Translations under genes and position numbers: made by a program | Shown: in pieces, positions 15,789 to 24,280 of the stretch | Position numbering within the stretch: position 1 is the stretch's first letter | How the letters are laid out: every line of letters begins with the position of its first letter | NCBI GenBank assembly: GCA_910585895.1 | Contig: CAJUHY010000011.1 | Span: forward strand, 1-32,257 | Origin: an uncultured Lachnospiraceae bacterium | GTDB taxonomy: Bacteria; Bacillota; Clostridia; Lachnospirales; Lachnospiraceae | DNA length: 32,257 nt | Direction: 5' to 3' | The notes under the pieces: generated by a model | Told to the model about the DNA's origin: nothing | What the model saw: only the letters and a program-made list of their open reading frames with translations | The model's database searches: none

Positions 15789-16164
15789 TCGTTTCCCTCC
15801 TCACATTTTTGTTATATTTCTCTATGGACATTTACCAGTTTGTGTTGTCTGTAAGATGTATCGGGTTCTTTTGCCAGTTCTTTAAGCTATCTAATTATTT
15901 TTCTTAGGAATTTCCGAAATTTTTGTTAAAGCCCAGTATTCTGACAAGAAGCAGGCAGCAGTATTTTCAGGAAAAGGAGTAAGGGATGAGCAGTCCAGCT
16001 CTTTTTACTGCGTTTTACTGTTAAAAAAGTGCTGTTTACAGATATTGGAATTGCCATTTGCGCAGATACCTGGTAAGATAAGGCAGATACTTGCAGAGGA
16101 CAAATGGAACGTTATTTATCTTCTGGAATGCTGTGAAAGTAAATTTCCATAGGAGGCAGTAAGG
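15789..16164. promoter_or_regulatory. Intergenic regulatory region upstream of the LytTR operon
   Basis: This 376-bp space separates two divergent genes. It holds a likely LytTR promoter and repeat operator (16039-16093, listed separately). It also holds a 12-codon ORF at 15986-16024 (MSSPALFTAFYC) preceded by AAAGGAG, which may be fortuitous. The left third shows nothing recognisable beyond the ribosome binding site of the minus-strand gene. Confidence 0.4.
16039..16093 (+). promoter_or_regulatory. Probable LytTR operator repeats over the operon promoter
   Basis: GCAGATACCTG (16062-16072) recurs as GCAGATACTTG (16083-16093), exactly 21 bp apart, and a weaker CAGATATTG occurs at 16039-16047. 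LytTR regulators typically bind direct repeats spaced two helical turns apart, so the arrangement fits. The repeats overlap a candidate promoter: TTGCCA (16051-16056), 17-bp spacer, TAAGAT (16074-16079). That placement suggests autoregulation. Confidence 0.5.
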
Positions 16165-16614
16165 TTGAAATTTACGATGGAAAAAATCCCTGAGGGCGAG
16201 GATGAGGTCATACTGCGGTACTGCCAGATGACGCCGGAAGTGGAGCGGATATGGAAACTCCTGCATGGGACTCAGGGTAAGCTTACAGGATGGAAAGAAA
16301 AGACGCGCGTAGTGTTAGAGGTCGATAAACTCCTGTATATTGAGAGTGTGGACGGCAGAACCTTTGCTTATACCAGCGAGGACGTGTTTGCTATGGATGA
16401 TACGCTGAGTAAATTGGAGCGGTTCCTGGATACTGTCAATTTCTTCCGCTGCAGCAAATCTATGATAATCAATATTGATAAGGTGCAAAGCCTAAAGAGT
16501 CTGCCCTCTAACCGCATTGATGCGGTTATGTGCAATGGGGAACATGTGATGATATCCAGGACATATGCTTCTAATTTCCGAAAAAGGTTAAAGGGGGGCA
16601 GGGAAGATGAATAA
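16165..16614 (+). CDS. LytTR-domain DNA-binding regulator
   Basis: The 149-aa protein has a LytTR DNA-binding domain over about residues 50-147: KLLYIESVDGRTFAYTSEDVF, then LERFLDTVNFFRCSKSMIINIDKV and NGEHVMISRTYASNFRKRLKG. There is no receiver domain, so it is the short regulator type found in LytTR regulatory systems where a membrane protein, not phosphorylation, controls activity. The start is a TTG at 16165 with AGGAGG 8 bases upstream; ATG at 16177 is an alternative. The stop overlaps the DUF3021 gene by 8 bp. It probably controls its own operon through the repeats upstream. Confidence 0.87.
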   Translation: MKFTMEKIPEGEDEVILRYCQMTPEVERIWKLLHGTQGKLTGWKEKTRVVLEVDKLLYIESVDGRTFAYTSEDVFAMDDTLSKLERFLDTVNFFRCSKSMIINIDKVQSLKSLPSNRIDAVMCNGEHVMISRTYASNFRKRLKGGREDE

Positions 16615-17086
16615 ACACAGGAAAAAGCTGTCCGTATGGGAACGCTATCTGGCAACTGAAATAGCAATTGAGTTTAAAGCATGTCTCTATTTTTTTGCAA
16701 TCTTGTTTTTCTATTGCATGTACCGGCTGCTGTCAGGGAGCGTACATGCCAGTATTCTTCATATGGCGGAGATGATTTTTCTGACTTATGCGATGGGATA
16801 TGTACAGATTTATCTCTTGTCGGGGTTTGACGAGGGAGAATGGCTGGGAGTGAAAGAGAGCCTGTATCTTGTGCTCTGCTCTATCATTTACGCGGGTATT
16901 TCTTTTTATGCGGGCTGGTTTGGCAGGGCGGTATGGGTCAGTATGTTATTTTTTGCGTATGTGGTTTTTCTTTATGTTTGTGTTTTCATAGTCTATAAAT
17001 CGAAGCGGAAAATTGATGATAAAATTATGAATGAGAATTTAAAAATGTTTCAGGCAAGGAGGGCGGAACATGAGCAGCGTGATTAA
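16607..17086 (+). CDS. DUF3021 membrane protein, likely partner of the LytTR regulator
   Basis: The 159-aa integral membrane protein has four predicted helices (about residues 25-45, 50-72, 84-104 and 110-131) and a basic cytoplasmic tail. This matches DUF3021, a family found almost always beside a stand-alone LytTR regulator. In known LytTR regulatory systems the membrane partner inhibits the regulator until a signal arrives. It overlaps both neighbours (8 bp upstream, 17 bp downstream), so all are translationally coupled. Confidence 0.8.
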   Translation: MNKHRKKLSVWERYLATEIAIEFKACLYFFAILFFYCMYRLLSGSVHASILHMAEMIFLTYAMGYVQIYLLSGFDEGEWLGVKESLYLVLCSIIYAGISFYAGWFGRAVWVSMLFFAYVVFLYVCVFIVYKSKRKIDDKIMNENLKMFQARRAEHEQRD

Positions 17087-17900
17087 AATTGATAACCTGA
17101 CCAAGAGTTACGGAAAACACCGGGGAGTGGCAAACGTGAGTTTTGCAGTGGAGGAAGGGGATATTTTTGGCTTCCTCGGTCCCAACGGAGCCGGCAAGTC
17201 CACGACTATCCGTTCCATGCTGGGATTCATACGGTTTCAGGCCGGCAGCATCCATATCTTTGGCAAGGATATCTGCAGGGAAAAGGAGACAATTTTGAGG
17301 GAAATTGGTTATATGCCCTCGGAAACGATGTTTTATCCGGCGCTGAAGGTTAAAGATATCATTCAGATGGCTGCCGATGTGAGGAAAAAAGACTGCCGTA
17401 AGGAGGCGCAGAAGCTCTGTGAGCGGCTGCAGGTGGATGTAGATAAGAAAATCAGTGATTTATCTCTGGGGAACCGCAAAAAAGTCGGTATCGTCTGCGC
17501 CATGCAGCACAAACCGAAATTATTTGTATTTGATGAGCCCACCAGTGGATTGGACCCGCTGATGCAGAGTGAATTTTTCAAGCTGATTCAGGAGTATGTG
17601 GCAGAGGGGGCAACCTGCATGTTATCCACCCATGTGCTCTCTGAAATAAAAAGCTACTGCAGGAGTGCGGCAATTATGAAAGAGGGAAAGCTGCAGTGCG
17701 TAGATTCTGTTGCGAACCTCACGAGGACAAATGCCAAGAGAGTGAAACTTTTCCGGGATGGCAGACAGGAGAGTTATATTTATGAAGGTGACATGAATGA
17801 ATTGCTGCAAACGCTGGCAGGGTATAATGTTGAGGATATTTTGATTGAGGAACCTTCTCTTGATGAAATATTTATGCACTTTTATTCGGAGACGGAATAG
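17070..17900 (+). CDS. ABC transporter ATP-binding protein
   Basis: The 276-aa ATPase powers the permease encoded next. Walker A is GPNGAGKST (residues 37-45), the signature is the LSLGN variant (131-135), Walker B with catalytic Glu is LFVFDEP (151-157), then the D-loop SGLD and the switch His in STHVL (186-190). About 80 C-terminal residues beyond the core form an accessory domain of the type seen in ABC-2 drug or peptide exporters. AAGGAGGG precedes the ATG, which overlaps the DUF3021 gene by 17 bp. The context suggests an exporter or resistance system induced by the LytTR module; the substrate is unknown. Confidence 0.92.
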   Translation: MSSVIKIDNLTKSYGKHRGVANVSFAVEEGDIFGFLGPNGAGKSTTIRSMLGFIRFQAGSIHIFGKDICREKETILREIGYMPSETMFYPALKVKDIIQMAADVRKKDCRKEAQKLCERLQVDVDKKISDLSLGNRKKVGIVCAMQHKPKLFVFDEPTSGLDPLMQSEFFKLIQEYVAEGATCMLSTHVLSEIKSYCRSAAIMKEGKLQCVDSVANLTRTNAKRVKLFRDGRQESYIYEGDMNELLQTLAGYNVEDILIEEPSLDEIFMHFYSETE

Positions 17901-17947
17901 GCTGTCAGAAAACTTAAACCCGCACAAATTAATGTAGGAGGATTGCT

Positions 17948-18739
17948 GTGTTTACAATTTACAGACATGAGATAAGAGAATATATAAAAAGCCTGTTTAT
18001 CTGGGCTTTGTGCGTAGGCGGTGTGGGGGTACTGTGTATCCTGTTATTTTCCAGTTTGAAAGAAAGCATGGAGGGGATGACGGAAAGTTTTGCCTCCATG
18101 GGGGCGTTTTCGGATGCGTTCGGCATGAGCCAGTTAAGCATGGCTACGCTTGGAGGGTTCTACGCTACGGAAGTGGGGACTATCCATGGACTGGGCGGAG
18201 CCATGTTTGCGGCGGTAATCAGCGCTAATATGCTGTCTAAGGAAGAAGATGGGCATACCAGTGAGTTCCTGTTTTCTCTGCCGATAGCAAGAGGGAAGGT
18301 AGTGATGGCAAAATGGTCTGCCGTAATGTCCCATATTTTGCTGTTCAATTTGTTCTGCGTTTCACTGTATCTTGTGGGCATAGTTGTTTTGGGTGAGGAC
18401 ATGGATTTGCAGGAATTCTTTCTGTATCATGGGATGCAGGTTTTGATGCAGCTTGAGATTGCCGGAATCTGCTTTGGCGTGTCTGCATTCCAGAGGAAAA
18501 ATAAACTGGGACTGGCGTTGGGAGCAGTGCTGCTTTTTTACGCATATGATTTGATGGCGCGTGTAATCCCGGATTTGTCTGACTACAAGCTGTTTGGACC
18601 ATTCTCTTATGCGAACGCTGCCGATTTATTCAGTTCAGGGGAAATCTATGTGGAAGCAGCTGCATTGGGAGCGGTTGTGCTGGCTGCCTGTGTGAGTATT
18701 GCCCATGTTGCGTATGCAAGGAAAGATTTGGCGGTGTAG
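17948..18739 (+). CDS. ABC-2 type transporter permease
   Basis: The 263-aa membrane protein shows about six hydrophobic segments: residues 15-35, 85-98, 118-148, 165-180, 185-205 and 235-255. It also has the ABC-2 feature of a conserved loop, SKEEDGHTSEFLFSLPIARGKVVMAKW, after the second helix. It pairs with the ATPase 48 bp upstream. The start is GTG at 17948, served by TAGGAGG. Only one permease is encoded, so it should work as a homodimer. Substrate is not predictable; exporters of this shape handle antimicrobial peptides, lipids or other hydrophobic compounds. Confidence 0.87.
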   Translation: MFTIYRHEIREYIKSLFIWALCVGGVGVLCILLFSSLKESMEGMTESFASMGAFSDAFGMSQLSMATLGGFYATEVGTIHGLGGAMFAAVISANMLSKEEDGHTSEFLFSLPIARGKVVMAKWSAVMSHILLFNLFCVSLYLVGIVVLGEDMDLQEFFLYHGMQVLMQLEIAGICFGVSAFQRKNKLGLALGAVLLFYAYDLMARVIPDLSDYKLFGPFSYANAADLFSSGEIYVEAAALGAVVLAACVSIAHVAYARKDLAV

Positions 18740-18769
18740 GGCATGGATAGAATGTATGATGTCAATGAA

Positions 18770-18794
18770 AAGGCAGCATTCTGTTCTGTGCCTT
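18770..18794 (+). terminator. Possible weak terminator after the ABC operon
   Basis: AAGGCA (18770-18775) and TGCCTT (18789-18794) can pair around a 13-base loop, but the following sequence lacks a proper T run. Confidence 0.3.
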
Positions 18795-18825
18795 AAATAT
18801 TTGCTATAACCTTAAAATCCTTTCA

Positions 18826-18854
18826 TTTAGTGATGGGGGACTGCCTGATATAAT
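18826..18854 (+). promoter_or_regulatory. Candidate promoter of the arabinofuranosidase gene
   Basis: A perfect -10 TATAAT (18849-18854) has only a weak -35 (TTTAGT, 18826-18831) at 17 bp, suggesting need for an activator or carbon-source control. It lies 59 bp before the start codon. Confidence 0.45.
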
Positions 18855-18913
18855 TAATAATATTTAGCGGAATGGATTGGGAATCCTGCATAGCAAATGA
18901 AAGGAGAAGGTAT

Positions 18914-21900
18914 ATGAAATGGAAAAAATTACGCAGCGCGGCAAGTTTGCTGTTGGCTGGGGCATTGATGTTTACCTCTATTCCGGCATCACCGGCGCCG
19001 GCAGTCGTGATGGCGGCGGAAGAAGGGGAAATGTTGGGGACGGCAGATAAGTGGAAGGATATGGATAATCCGACACTCCGCGATTATGCGACCCCCTCGG
19101 TGAATTTTTATAATTATGGCATGGGACCGGATTTGTTTGCGGATGAGTCTGATGGCGGACAGTCGTTCTGGAATGCGCATGGAGATACAGCGATTACTGC
19201 ACGCCCTCAATGGATGAAATACGACTTTGGCACTCGTAAAGCAACGCTTACCGGAATGACCATCAAATTTTATGATGATACGGGCGGTGTTGTGACACCG
19301 GCGAATATCACAGCAGAATATAGAAATGCTGCCGGGACATGGGAAGCGGTTACGAGAAAAGGAACTTGGACATTTGAGGGAAATGTCAAGAAGACTTATG
19401 AGTTTGAGGCAGTTACCACTTCTGCCATCCGCGTAACAATGCAGCATACAAATAATATGCCGGTGGCGGTCTTTGACTGGAATCTGATTGGTGAGATACC
19501 GGCGGATTTCCCGAAGCCGGAGGTGGTAACGCCGGAAGAAGCGAGCCCGGATTTGAATTTGCCGGATGTGGCAGTCTATGCGGTGCCAAGCGCCCACGAG
19601 AACCATACGTCATCCTGGGAGAACTTATATGGCATCAATGATGAAAGCTTTGAGCCGACACGTTCCGATGGCGGTAATGGCAAAGGCTGGGGCAACTGGG
19701 GAACTGGCCATGCAGCAGGTCAGGAATGCTGGCTGCAGTATGACTGGGATGAGGAAGTGACGACTAAGACCTTCCAGGTTTACTGGTATGGCAGCGATGC
19801 CGGGATGAAGATTCCCTCTAAGGTGCGGTTCCAGTACAAGGATGTGAGCGGCTCATGGCAAGATGCCGAGATAAAGTCCCATAGGAAGAATTATTCTAAA
19901 TATGACCAATATAACCAGATAACGATTGAAGAGGTTACTACCAAAGCTATCCGCATGTACATGACGGTTGCCGGCGACTCCCTTGGCGTATACCGCTGGA
20001 AAGTGTATTCAGATGTCAGCGATGAGTTCGTGGTAGCGGCAGCAGCTGGTTCGTTAACGATTCCAGAAGTCAGGAAGGGAAGGGTTGCCAGCCGTATCTG
20101 TGATAAGCTGACGCTTCCGGCAAAAGCCATGAATGAGCGGGTAAATGTTACCTGGAAGAGCAAGAATACGGATATCGTTGCAGATGACGGCACGATTACG
20201 CCGCCGTCTGAGGATACGAAAGTCACGCTGACGGCTACCTGCAGCAAGGCGGATAATCCAGATATTAAGAAAAGCAAGGACATTGAATTTCTGGTATTGT
20301 CTGACAAGGTGACAGAGTATGCGATGACGATTGACCGCACGAAGAAAGGCGTGGACATCAGTCAGGAGTTGTTTGGCGTATTCTATGAGGATATTAACAG
20401 CGCGGCTGACGGCGGGCTGTCTGCAGAGTTGGTCAAGAATAACTCTTTCGAGAATTACCAGAATCTGCATTCCACGACGTCGCCGGAGGTCAAGGGTGAC
20501 CAGAATTCCTGGAAACTCCATTGGAACAGCAGCAATGCGGCTAATTTTGTGGTGGAACGGACTGCCGGATTGAATCGGAATAATAAGAATTATGCTAAGA
20601 TTACCGGAAATCAGACGCTGTCCAACCATGGATTTGTAGGAAGGGCAACTTTGGATAAATCTGCAATGGCAATCCGCAGCGGCATGAAATACGATTTCTC
20701 TATGTATATGAAAGCGGACAGTGCGTACGCCGGAACGGTGAAAGTGAAGGTTGTGGACGATGCGGGGAATGCGCTTACCAATGAGGCGGCTTTGGATTTA
20801 CAGAAAGACGGTACCTGGCGGAAGGTTAAGGCAACTTTGACAGGAAATGCCCAGAAGCTTGGAACTTTGGCGCTGACATTTGAAGGGGCTGGCGCTGCCG
20901 ACGTGATGTATATTGATATGGTATCCCTGATTCCGACCGACGGCTATGGTTACGGCAATAAGAATTATTCCTACGGCGCAGGATTGCGCAAAGACCTTGT
21001 GGAGAAACTGCAGGAACTGAAACCAAGCTTCATACGTTTCCCGGGAGGCTGCGTCATTGAGGGAAGCTATGGCACGGACGGCTATTACAACTGGGAAGAT
21101 TCCGTTGGTCCTCTGGAAGCGAGAAGGGCGATTGGAAGCTACTGGGGCAGTCCATGGAAATCTGTTAATTATGGGACAGCTCAGGAAAATTACGGCTATA
21201 TGATGTCCTATCAGTTTGGTTACCATGAGATTCTCACGCTCTGCGAAGATTTGGGGGCACAGGCATTTCCAATTTTGAGCGCAGGCATTTTCTGTCAGTT
21301 TACCGAGGCGGCAAATGTGTCAGCCAGCGGAGAACAGCTGAAACCGTTTGCAGACCATGCGACCCATCTGATTGACTACTGCTGGGGTGACCCCAACAGC
21401 TCAGATACGACACAGGCAGAGTGGGCGAAGAAACGTGTAGAGAACGGCCATGCCAAGCCGTTTGACTTGAATTATGTGGGCATTGGCAATGAGAACTGGG
21501 AAGAGCCATCACAAGGCGTTTCCTATTATGCAAACTTTAAATGGATAAAAGACTATGTGGAAAAATATGTCAAAGAGCATTATCCCGGCAGGAAGATTAA
21601 CTTGATTTCTTCTGCGGGCCCATTCTATTCAAGCCGATCGGCGGCATGGGAGTGGGTAAACAGTACAATGCCGGGGGAGACTCTGGTAGACGAGCATTAC
21701 TATATCAACTATGCGGGAGATAAAGATAACACGCTTCTGAACGAGGATTATGTCTATGACAGCTACAAACGCCTGGATGAGGGCGGCAGCAATGTATTTA
21801 TCGGTGAATATGCGGGCCATCTGACCTCAACTACGGAAAATGTGCTTGACACGGCAATCAGTGAGGCTGCTTACATGACCGGTATTGAGCGCAACGGCGA

Positions 21901-23125
21901 TATTGTCCGCCATGCATCCTATGCGCCATTGTTTGAGCGCGAGGGCTGCCGCGACTGGGATTATAACCTGATTAAATTTAATGCTTTTGAGAGTTACGGT
22001 ACGCCGAGTTACTATGTGCAGACCATGTACTCCAATAATTACGGCAAGCATATCATTGATACGACTTTGGAGGAATACAATGACGTTACTGCTGCTTTTG
22101 ACAAGAAGCCGGGACATCAGACAGACTTATACTATGTAACTTCTGAGGATGATTACTATCTCTATACGAAATTGGTGAACCATGCAGATTTCTCCAAGGA
22201 GATTACCCTCAACTATCCGGGCATAAAAGACGGCTCGGAGGTGGAATTAATCTGCCTGTCCGGCAATGCCATGGATATGAACACGATGGCAAACCAGACC
22301 AAGGTTGCGCCGGTCACGACCAAGAAGACGCTTAGCGGGCAGAGCATGACGTATGAAGTACCGGCAATGTCGCTCACCGTAGTCAAAGTCAATCATACAG
22401 AGAAGCCGGCAGTGACACCAGAACCGGGTCCAGAACCAACGCCGTCAGTAGTTTCTAAAGCTGCTCTTAACAGCTCCATTGTAGCGGCAGCGGCAAAAAA
22501 ACAGATTGACTATACACCCGCAAGCTGGCAGAGGTTTAAGGCTGCGCTAACAGCGGCACAGAATATTGCAAACGATGCAAAAGCCACACAGGTCCAGGTA
22601 GATACAGCAAAGAATAATCTGGATACGGCAGCGAAAGGACTTGTACGACTTGGCGCTTCCTCCACCAAGAAAGTGACGCTGGGCGTAGGAGAGACATTCT
22701 CTGTGAAGACCAGGAACTGCACATATTTGAGTTCCGATGAGAATATTGCCACAGTCAGCGCCAAGGGCTCTGTGAAAGCGAAAAAAACAGGTTCCGTTAC
22801 GGTCAAGGCGATTCCGGCAGCGGGAAATAAGGCGAAGGTCTTTAAGATTACCGTGAAAAAAGCGCCGGGGAAGATTTCCAAGGTTACTTTTAACAAGAAA
22901 GCAGTGAAGAAAAACAAGGTAACCTTGAAAAAAGGCAAGTCGGCAGCCTTTAAGGTGACATTACCCAGGGGAACGGCAAGTAAGATTACCTATACGTCCT
23001 CAAAGAAGAAAGTTGCCACGGTAGATGCCAGGGGTAAGGTGAAGGCGAAGAAGAAAGGTAAGACTGTTATCACCATCAAGACGTTTAACAAAAAAACGAA
23101 AAAAATTACGCTCACTGTTAAATAA
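18914..23125 (+). CDS. Secreted multidomain GH51 alpha-L-arabinofuranosidase
   Basis: This 1403-aa extracellular enzyme should remove arabinose from arabinan or arabinoxylan. Order: signal peptide (1 to about 34); two discoidin/CBM32-like beta-sandwiches (about 52-195 and 212-367); a bacterial Ig-like domain (376-465); then the GH51 region to about 1160, with a CBM4_9-like insert near 500-670. The acid/base is E860 (GIGNENWEEP) and the nucleophile E965 (FIGEYAGH). A Pro-rich linker, a FIVAR helical repeat (1180-1247) and two very Lys-rich Big_2-like repeats (1249-1402) follow. No LPXTG motif is present; the basic tail may hold the enzyme to the anionic cell wall. ATG 18914 is chosen because AAGGAG precedes it and the signal peptide begins there. 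Confidence 0.9.
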   Translation: MKWKKLRSAASLLLAGALMFTSIPASPAPAVVMAAEEGEMLGTADKWKDMDNPTLRDYATPSVNFYNYGMGPDLFADESDGGQSFWNAHGDTAITARPQWMKYDFGTRKATLTGMTIKFYDDTGGVVTPANITAEYRNAAGTWEAVTRKGTWTFEGNVKKTYEFEAVTTSAIRVTMQHTNNMPVAVFDWNLIGEIPADFPKPEVVTPEEASPDLNLPDVAVYAVPSAHENHTSSWENLYGINDESFEPTRSDGGNGKGWGNWGTGHAAGQECWLQYDWDEEVTTKTFQVYWYGSDAGMKIPSKVRFQYKDVSGSWQDAEIKSHRKNYSKYDQYNQITIEEVTTKAIRMYMTVAGDSLGVYRWKVYSDVSDEFVVAAAAGSLTIPEVRKGRVASRICDKLTLPAKAMNERVNVTWKSKNTDIVADDGTITPPSEDTKVTLTATCSKADNPDIKKSKDIEFLVLSDKVTEYAMTIDRTKKGVDISQELFGVFYEDINSAADGGLSAELVKNNSFENYQNLHSTTSPEVKGDQNSWKLHWNSSNAANFVVERTAGLNRNNKNYAKITGNQTLSNHGFVGRATLDKSAMAIRSGMKYDFSMYMKADSAYAGTVKVKVVDDAGNALTNEAALDLQKDGTWRKVKATLTGNAQKLGTLALTFEGAGAADVMYIDMVSLIPTDGYGYGNKNYSYGAGLRKDLVEKLQELKPSFIRFPGGCVIEGSYGTDGYYNWEDSVGPLEARRAIGSYWGSPWKSVNYGTAQENYGYMMSYQFGYHEILTLCEDLGAQAFPILSAGIFCQFTEAANVSASGEQLKPFADHATHLIDYCWGDPNSSDTTQAEWAKKRVENGHAKPFDLNYVGIGNENWEEPSQGVSYYANFKWIKDYVEKYVKEHYPGRKINLISSAGPFYSSRSAAWEWVNSTMPGETLVDEHYYINYAGDKDNTLLNEDYVYDSYKRLDEGGSNVFIGEYAGHLTSTTENVLDTAISEAAYMTGIERNGDIVRHASYAPLFEREGCRDWDYNLIKFNAFESYGTPSYYVQTMYSNNYGKHIIDTTLEEYNDVTAAFDKKPGHQTDLYYVTSEDDYYLYTKLVNHADFSKEITLNYPGIKDGSEVELICLSGNAMDMNTMANQTKVAPVTTKKTLSGQSMTYEVPAMSLTVVKVNHTEKPAVTPEPGPEPTPSVVSKAALNSSIVAAAAKKQIDYTPASWQRFKAALTAAQNIANDAKATQVQVDTAKNNLDTAAKGLVRLGASSTKKVTLGVGETFSVKTRNCTYLSSDENIATVSAKGSVKAKKTGSVTVKAIPAAGNKAKVFKITVKKAPGKISKVTFNKKAVKKNKVTLKKGKSAAFKVTLPRGTASKITYTSSKKKVATVDARGKVKAKKKGKTVITIKTFNKKTKKITLTVK

Positions 23126-23137
23126 AGCATAAAATGG

Positions 23138-23170
23138 GGCTGTGCATGGAAAGTTTGTGCACAGCCTTGA
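23138..23170 (+). terminator. Terminator after the arabinofuranosidase gene
   Basis: GGCTGTGCA (23138-23146) pairs perfectly with TGCACAGCC (23158-23166), followed by a short TTGATTT tail. Confidence 0.65.
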
Positions 23171-23190
23171 TTTACCATGGGAGGATTTTG

Positions 23191-23219
23191 TTGAAGGTTT
23201 AAATATTATGTGGTATTCT
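23191..23219 (+). promoter_or_regulatory. Candidate promoter of the TerD-family gene
   Basis: TTGAAG (23191-23196), 17-bp spacer, TATTCT (23214-23219), just after the preceding terminator and 30 bp before the start codon. Both boxes match at four of six positions. Confidence 0.4.
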
Positions 23220-23249
23220 GTTAATAGAAATCTATAAAGGAGGCAGCTT

Positions 23250-23855
23250 ATGGCTATTAACTTACAGAAGGGACAGAAGGTAAGTCTGGAGAAGAAATCT
23301 TCTGCGGGTCTTGGAGAGATTCTTGTTAATCTGAACTGGAACTCAAAGCCGGTAAAACAAGGCTTCTTTTCCAGTCTGATGGGAGGAAATAAAGGGATAG
23401 ACCTGGATTTGGGGTGTCTTTTTGAATTGAAAGATGGAAGAAAGGGAACAGTTCAGGCGTTAGGCAACTGTTTTGGCTCGCTCAATCAGCCGCCATTTAT
23501 TTCTTTGGACGGTGATGACAGAACCGGTGCGGCTGCAGCAGGCGAAAACCTTCGCATTAATGGTAATAAAATTGCAGAGATTAAGAGAATCCTTGTTTAT
23601 ACGTTCATATATGAAGGGGTCGCTAATTGGAAGCAGGCGGATGCGATTGTTACGATTAAGTATCCAGGTGCAGAAGACCTCATTGTACAGATGGATTCCT
23701 ATAATTCTTCCAATGTTATGTGCGGCCTGGCGTTGTTTGAGAACCAAAATGACCAGACGTTCAGTGTCGAGAAGCTTGTTCAGTTCTTTCCGGGTCATGA
23801 GGCATTGGATAAGGCATACAATTGGGGCATGAGATGGAAAGCTGGACGGAAATAG
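23250..23855 (+). CDS. TerD family stress protein
   Basis: The 201-aa protein starts MAINLQKGQKVSLEK, the standard opening of the TerD/TerZ/CABP family. Calcium-binding acidic loops are present (GIDLDLGCLFEL near residues 49-60 and SLDGDDRTG near 90-98), as is the central LVYTFIYEG strand region. The family is linked to tellurite resistance and general stress, and single copies like this one occur without a full ter operon. A GFFSSLMGGNKG insert comes before the first acidic loop. AAAGGAGG precedes the ATG, and the gene has its own terminator. Confidence 0.88.
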   Translation: MAINLQKGQKVSLEKKSSAGLGEILVNLNWNSKPVKQGFFSSLMGGNKGIDLDLGCLFELKDGRKGTVQALGNCFGSLNQPPFISLDGDDRTGAAAAGENLRINGNKIAEIKRILVYTFIYEGVANWKQADAIVTIKYPGAEDLIVQMDSYNSSNVMCGLALFENQNDQTFSVEKLVQFFPGHEALDKAYNWGMRWKAGRK

Positions 23856-23881
23856 AGGAATAATTCATTTACGTATTTATT

Positions 23882-23917
23882 GAGAGAGAAACTGTTTTTA
23901 CAGGGTCTCTCTTTTTT
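23882..23917 (+). terminator. Terminator after the TerD-family gene
   Basis: GAGAGA (23882-23887) pairs with TCTCTC (23906-23911), with an inner CTGT/ACAG pair, followed by six T residues. Confidence 0.85.
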
Positions 23918-23973
23918 AGCGGATACAGTAAAATTATTCAGTTGTGGAACGCTCTGGGAACTCTATGGGCAAT

Positions 23974-24000
23974 TTGCTGGAACACTCGTTGGTATATAAT
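23974..24000 (+). promoter_or_regulatory. Candidate promoter of the fatty-acid synthesis operon
   Basis: A perfect -10 TATAAT (23995-24000) lies 53 bp before acpP. The only -35-like sequence, TTGCTG, is at a short 15-bp spacing. No clear FabT or FapR operator palindrome is seen around it. Confidence 0.4.
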
Positions 24001-24053
24001 GCCATCAGCAAGCAGTCAAAGGCTGTTTGAAAAAGTGATTGGAGGAATAGATT

Positions 24054-24275
24054 ATGTATTTTGAGGCTATTGCAAAAATTGTTGCAGAACGTACTGGTTG
24101 CGATGTAGCAATCGTGAAACCGGAAAGCAAGTTTTCTGACCTGGGGATTGATTCTCTGGATACGGTAGAACTTTTGATGGAACTGGAAGATGAAATCGGT
24201 ATTGAGATTGAACTGGATGAAAAGATTGAGACAATTGAAGATTTGGATAAGTTTATCCAGAGCAAGCAGGGTTAA
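24054..24275 (+). CDS. acpP: Acyl carrier protein
   Basis: The 73-aa acidic four-helix protein carries growing acyl chains on a phosphopantetheine arm. The attachment site is S34 in the conserved GIDSLDTVELLMELED. Length is typical. It is first in the fab operon, as in streptococci after fabH, and has a TTGGAGGAA ribosome binding site. High expression is expected for the first gene. Confidence 0.96.
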   Translation: MYFEAIAKIVAERTGCDVAIVKPESKFSDLGIDSLDTVELLMELEDEIGIEIELDEKIETIEDLDKFIQSKQG

Positions 24276-24280
24276 AAATT

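Noticed and set aside
18989..19606. 205-aa minus-strand open frame
   Set aside because: Antisense to the arabinofuranosidase gene, Arg/His/Ile-rich composition typical of shadow frames.
22660..23122. Lys-rich repeats considered as a histone-like or ribosomal-type fusion
   Set aside because: The pattern of alternating beta strands with VKAKKTGSVTVKA and VKAKKKGKTVITI fits Big_2-like Ig repeats.
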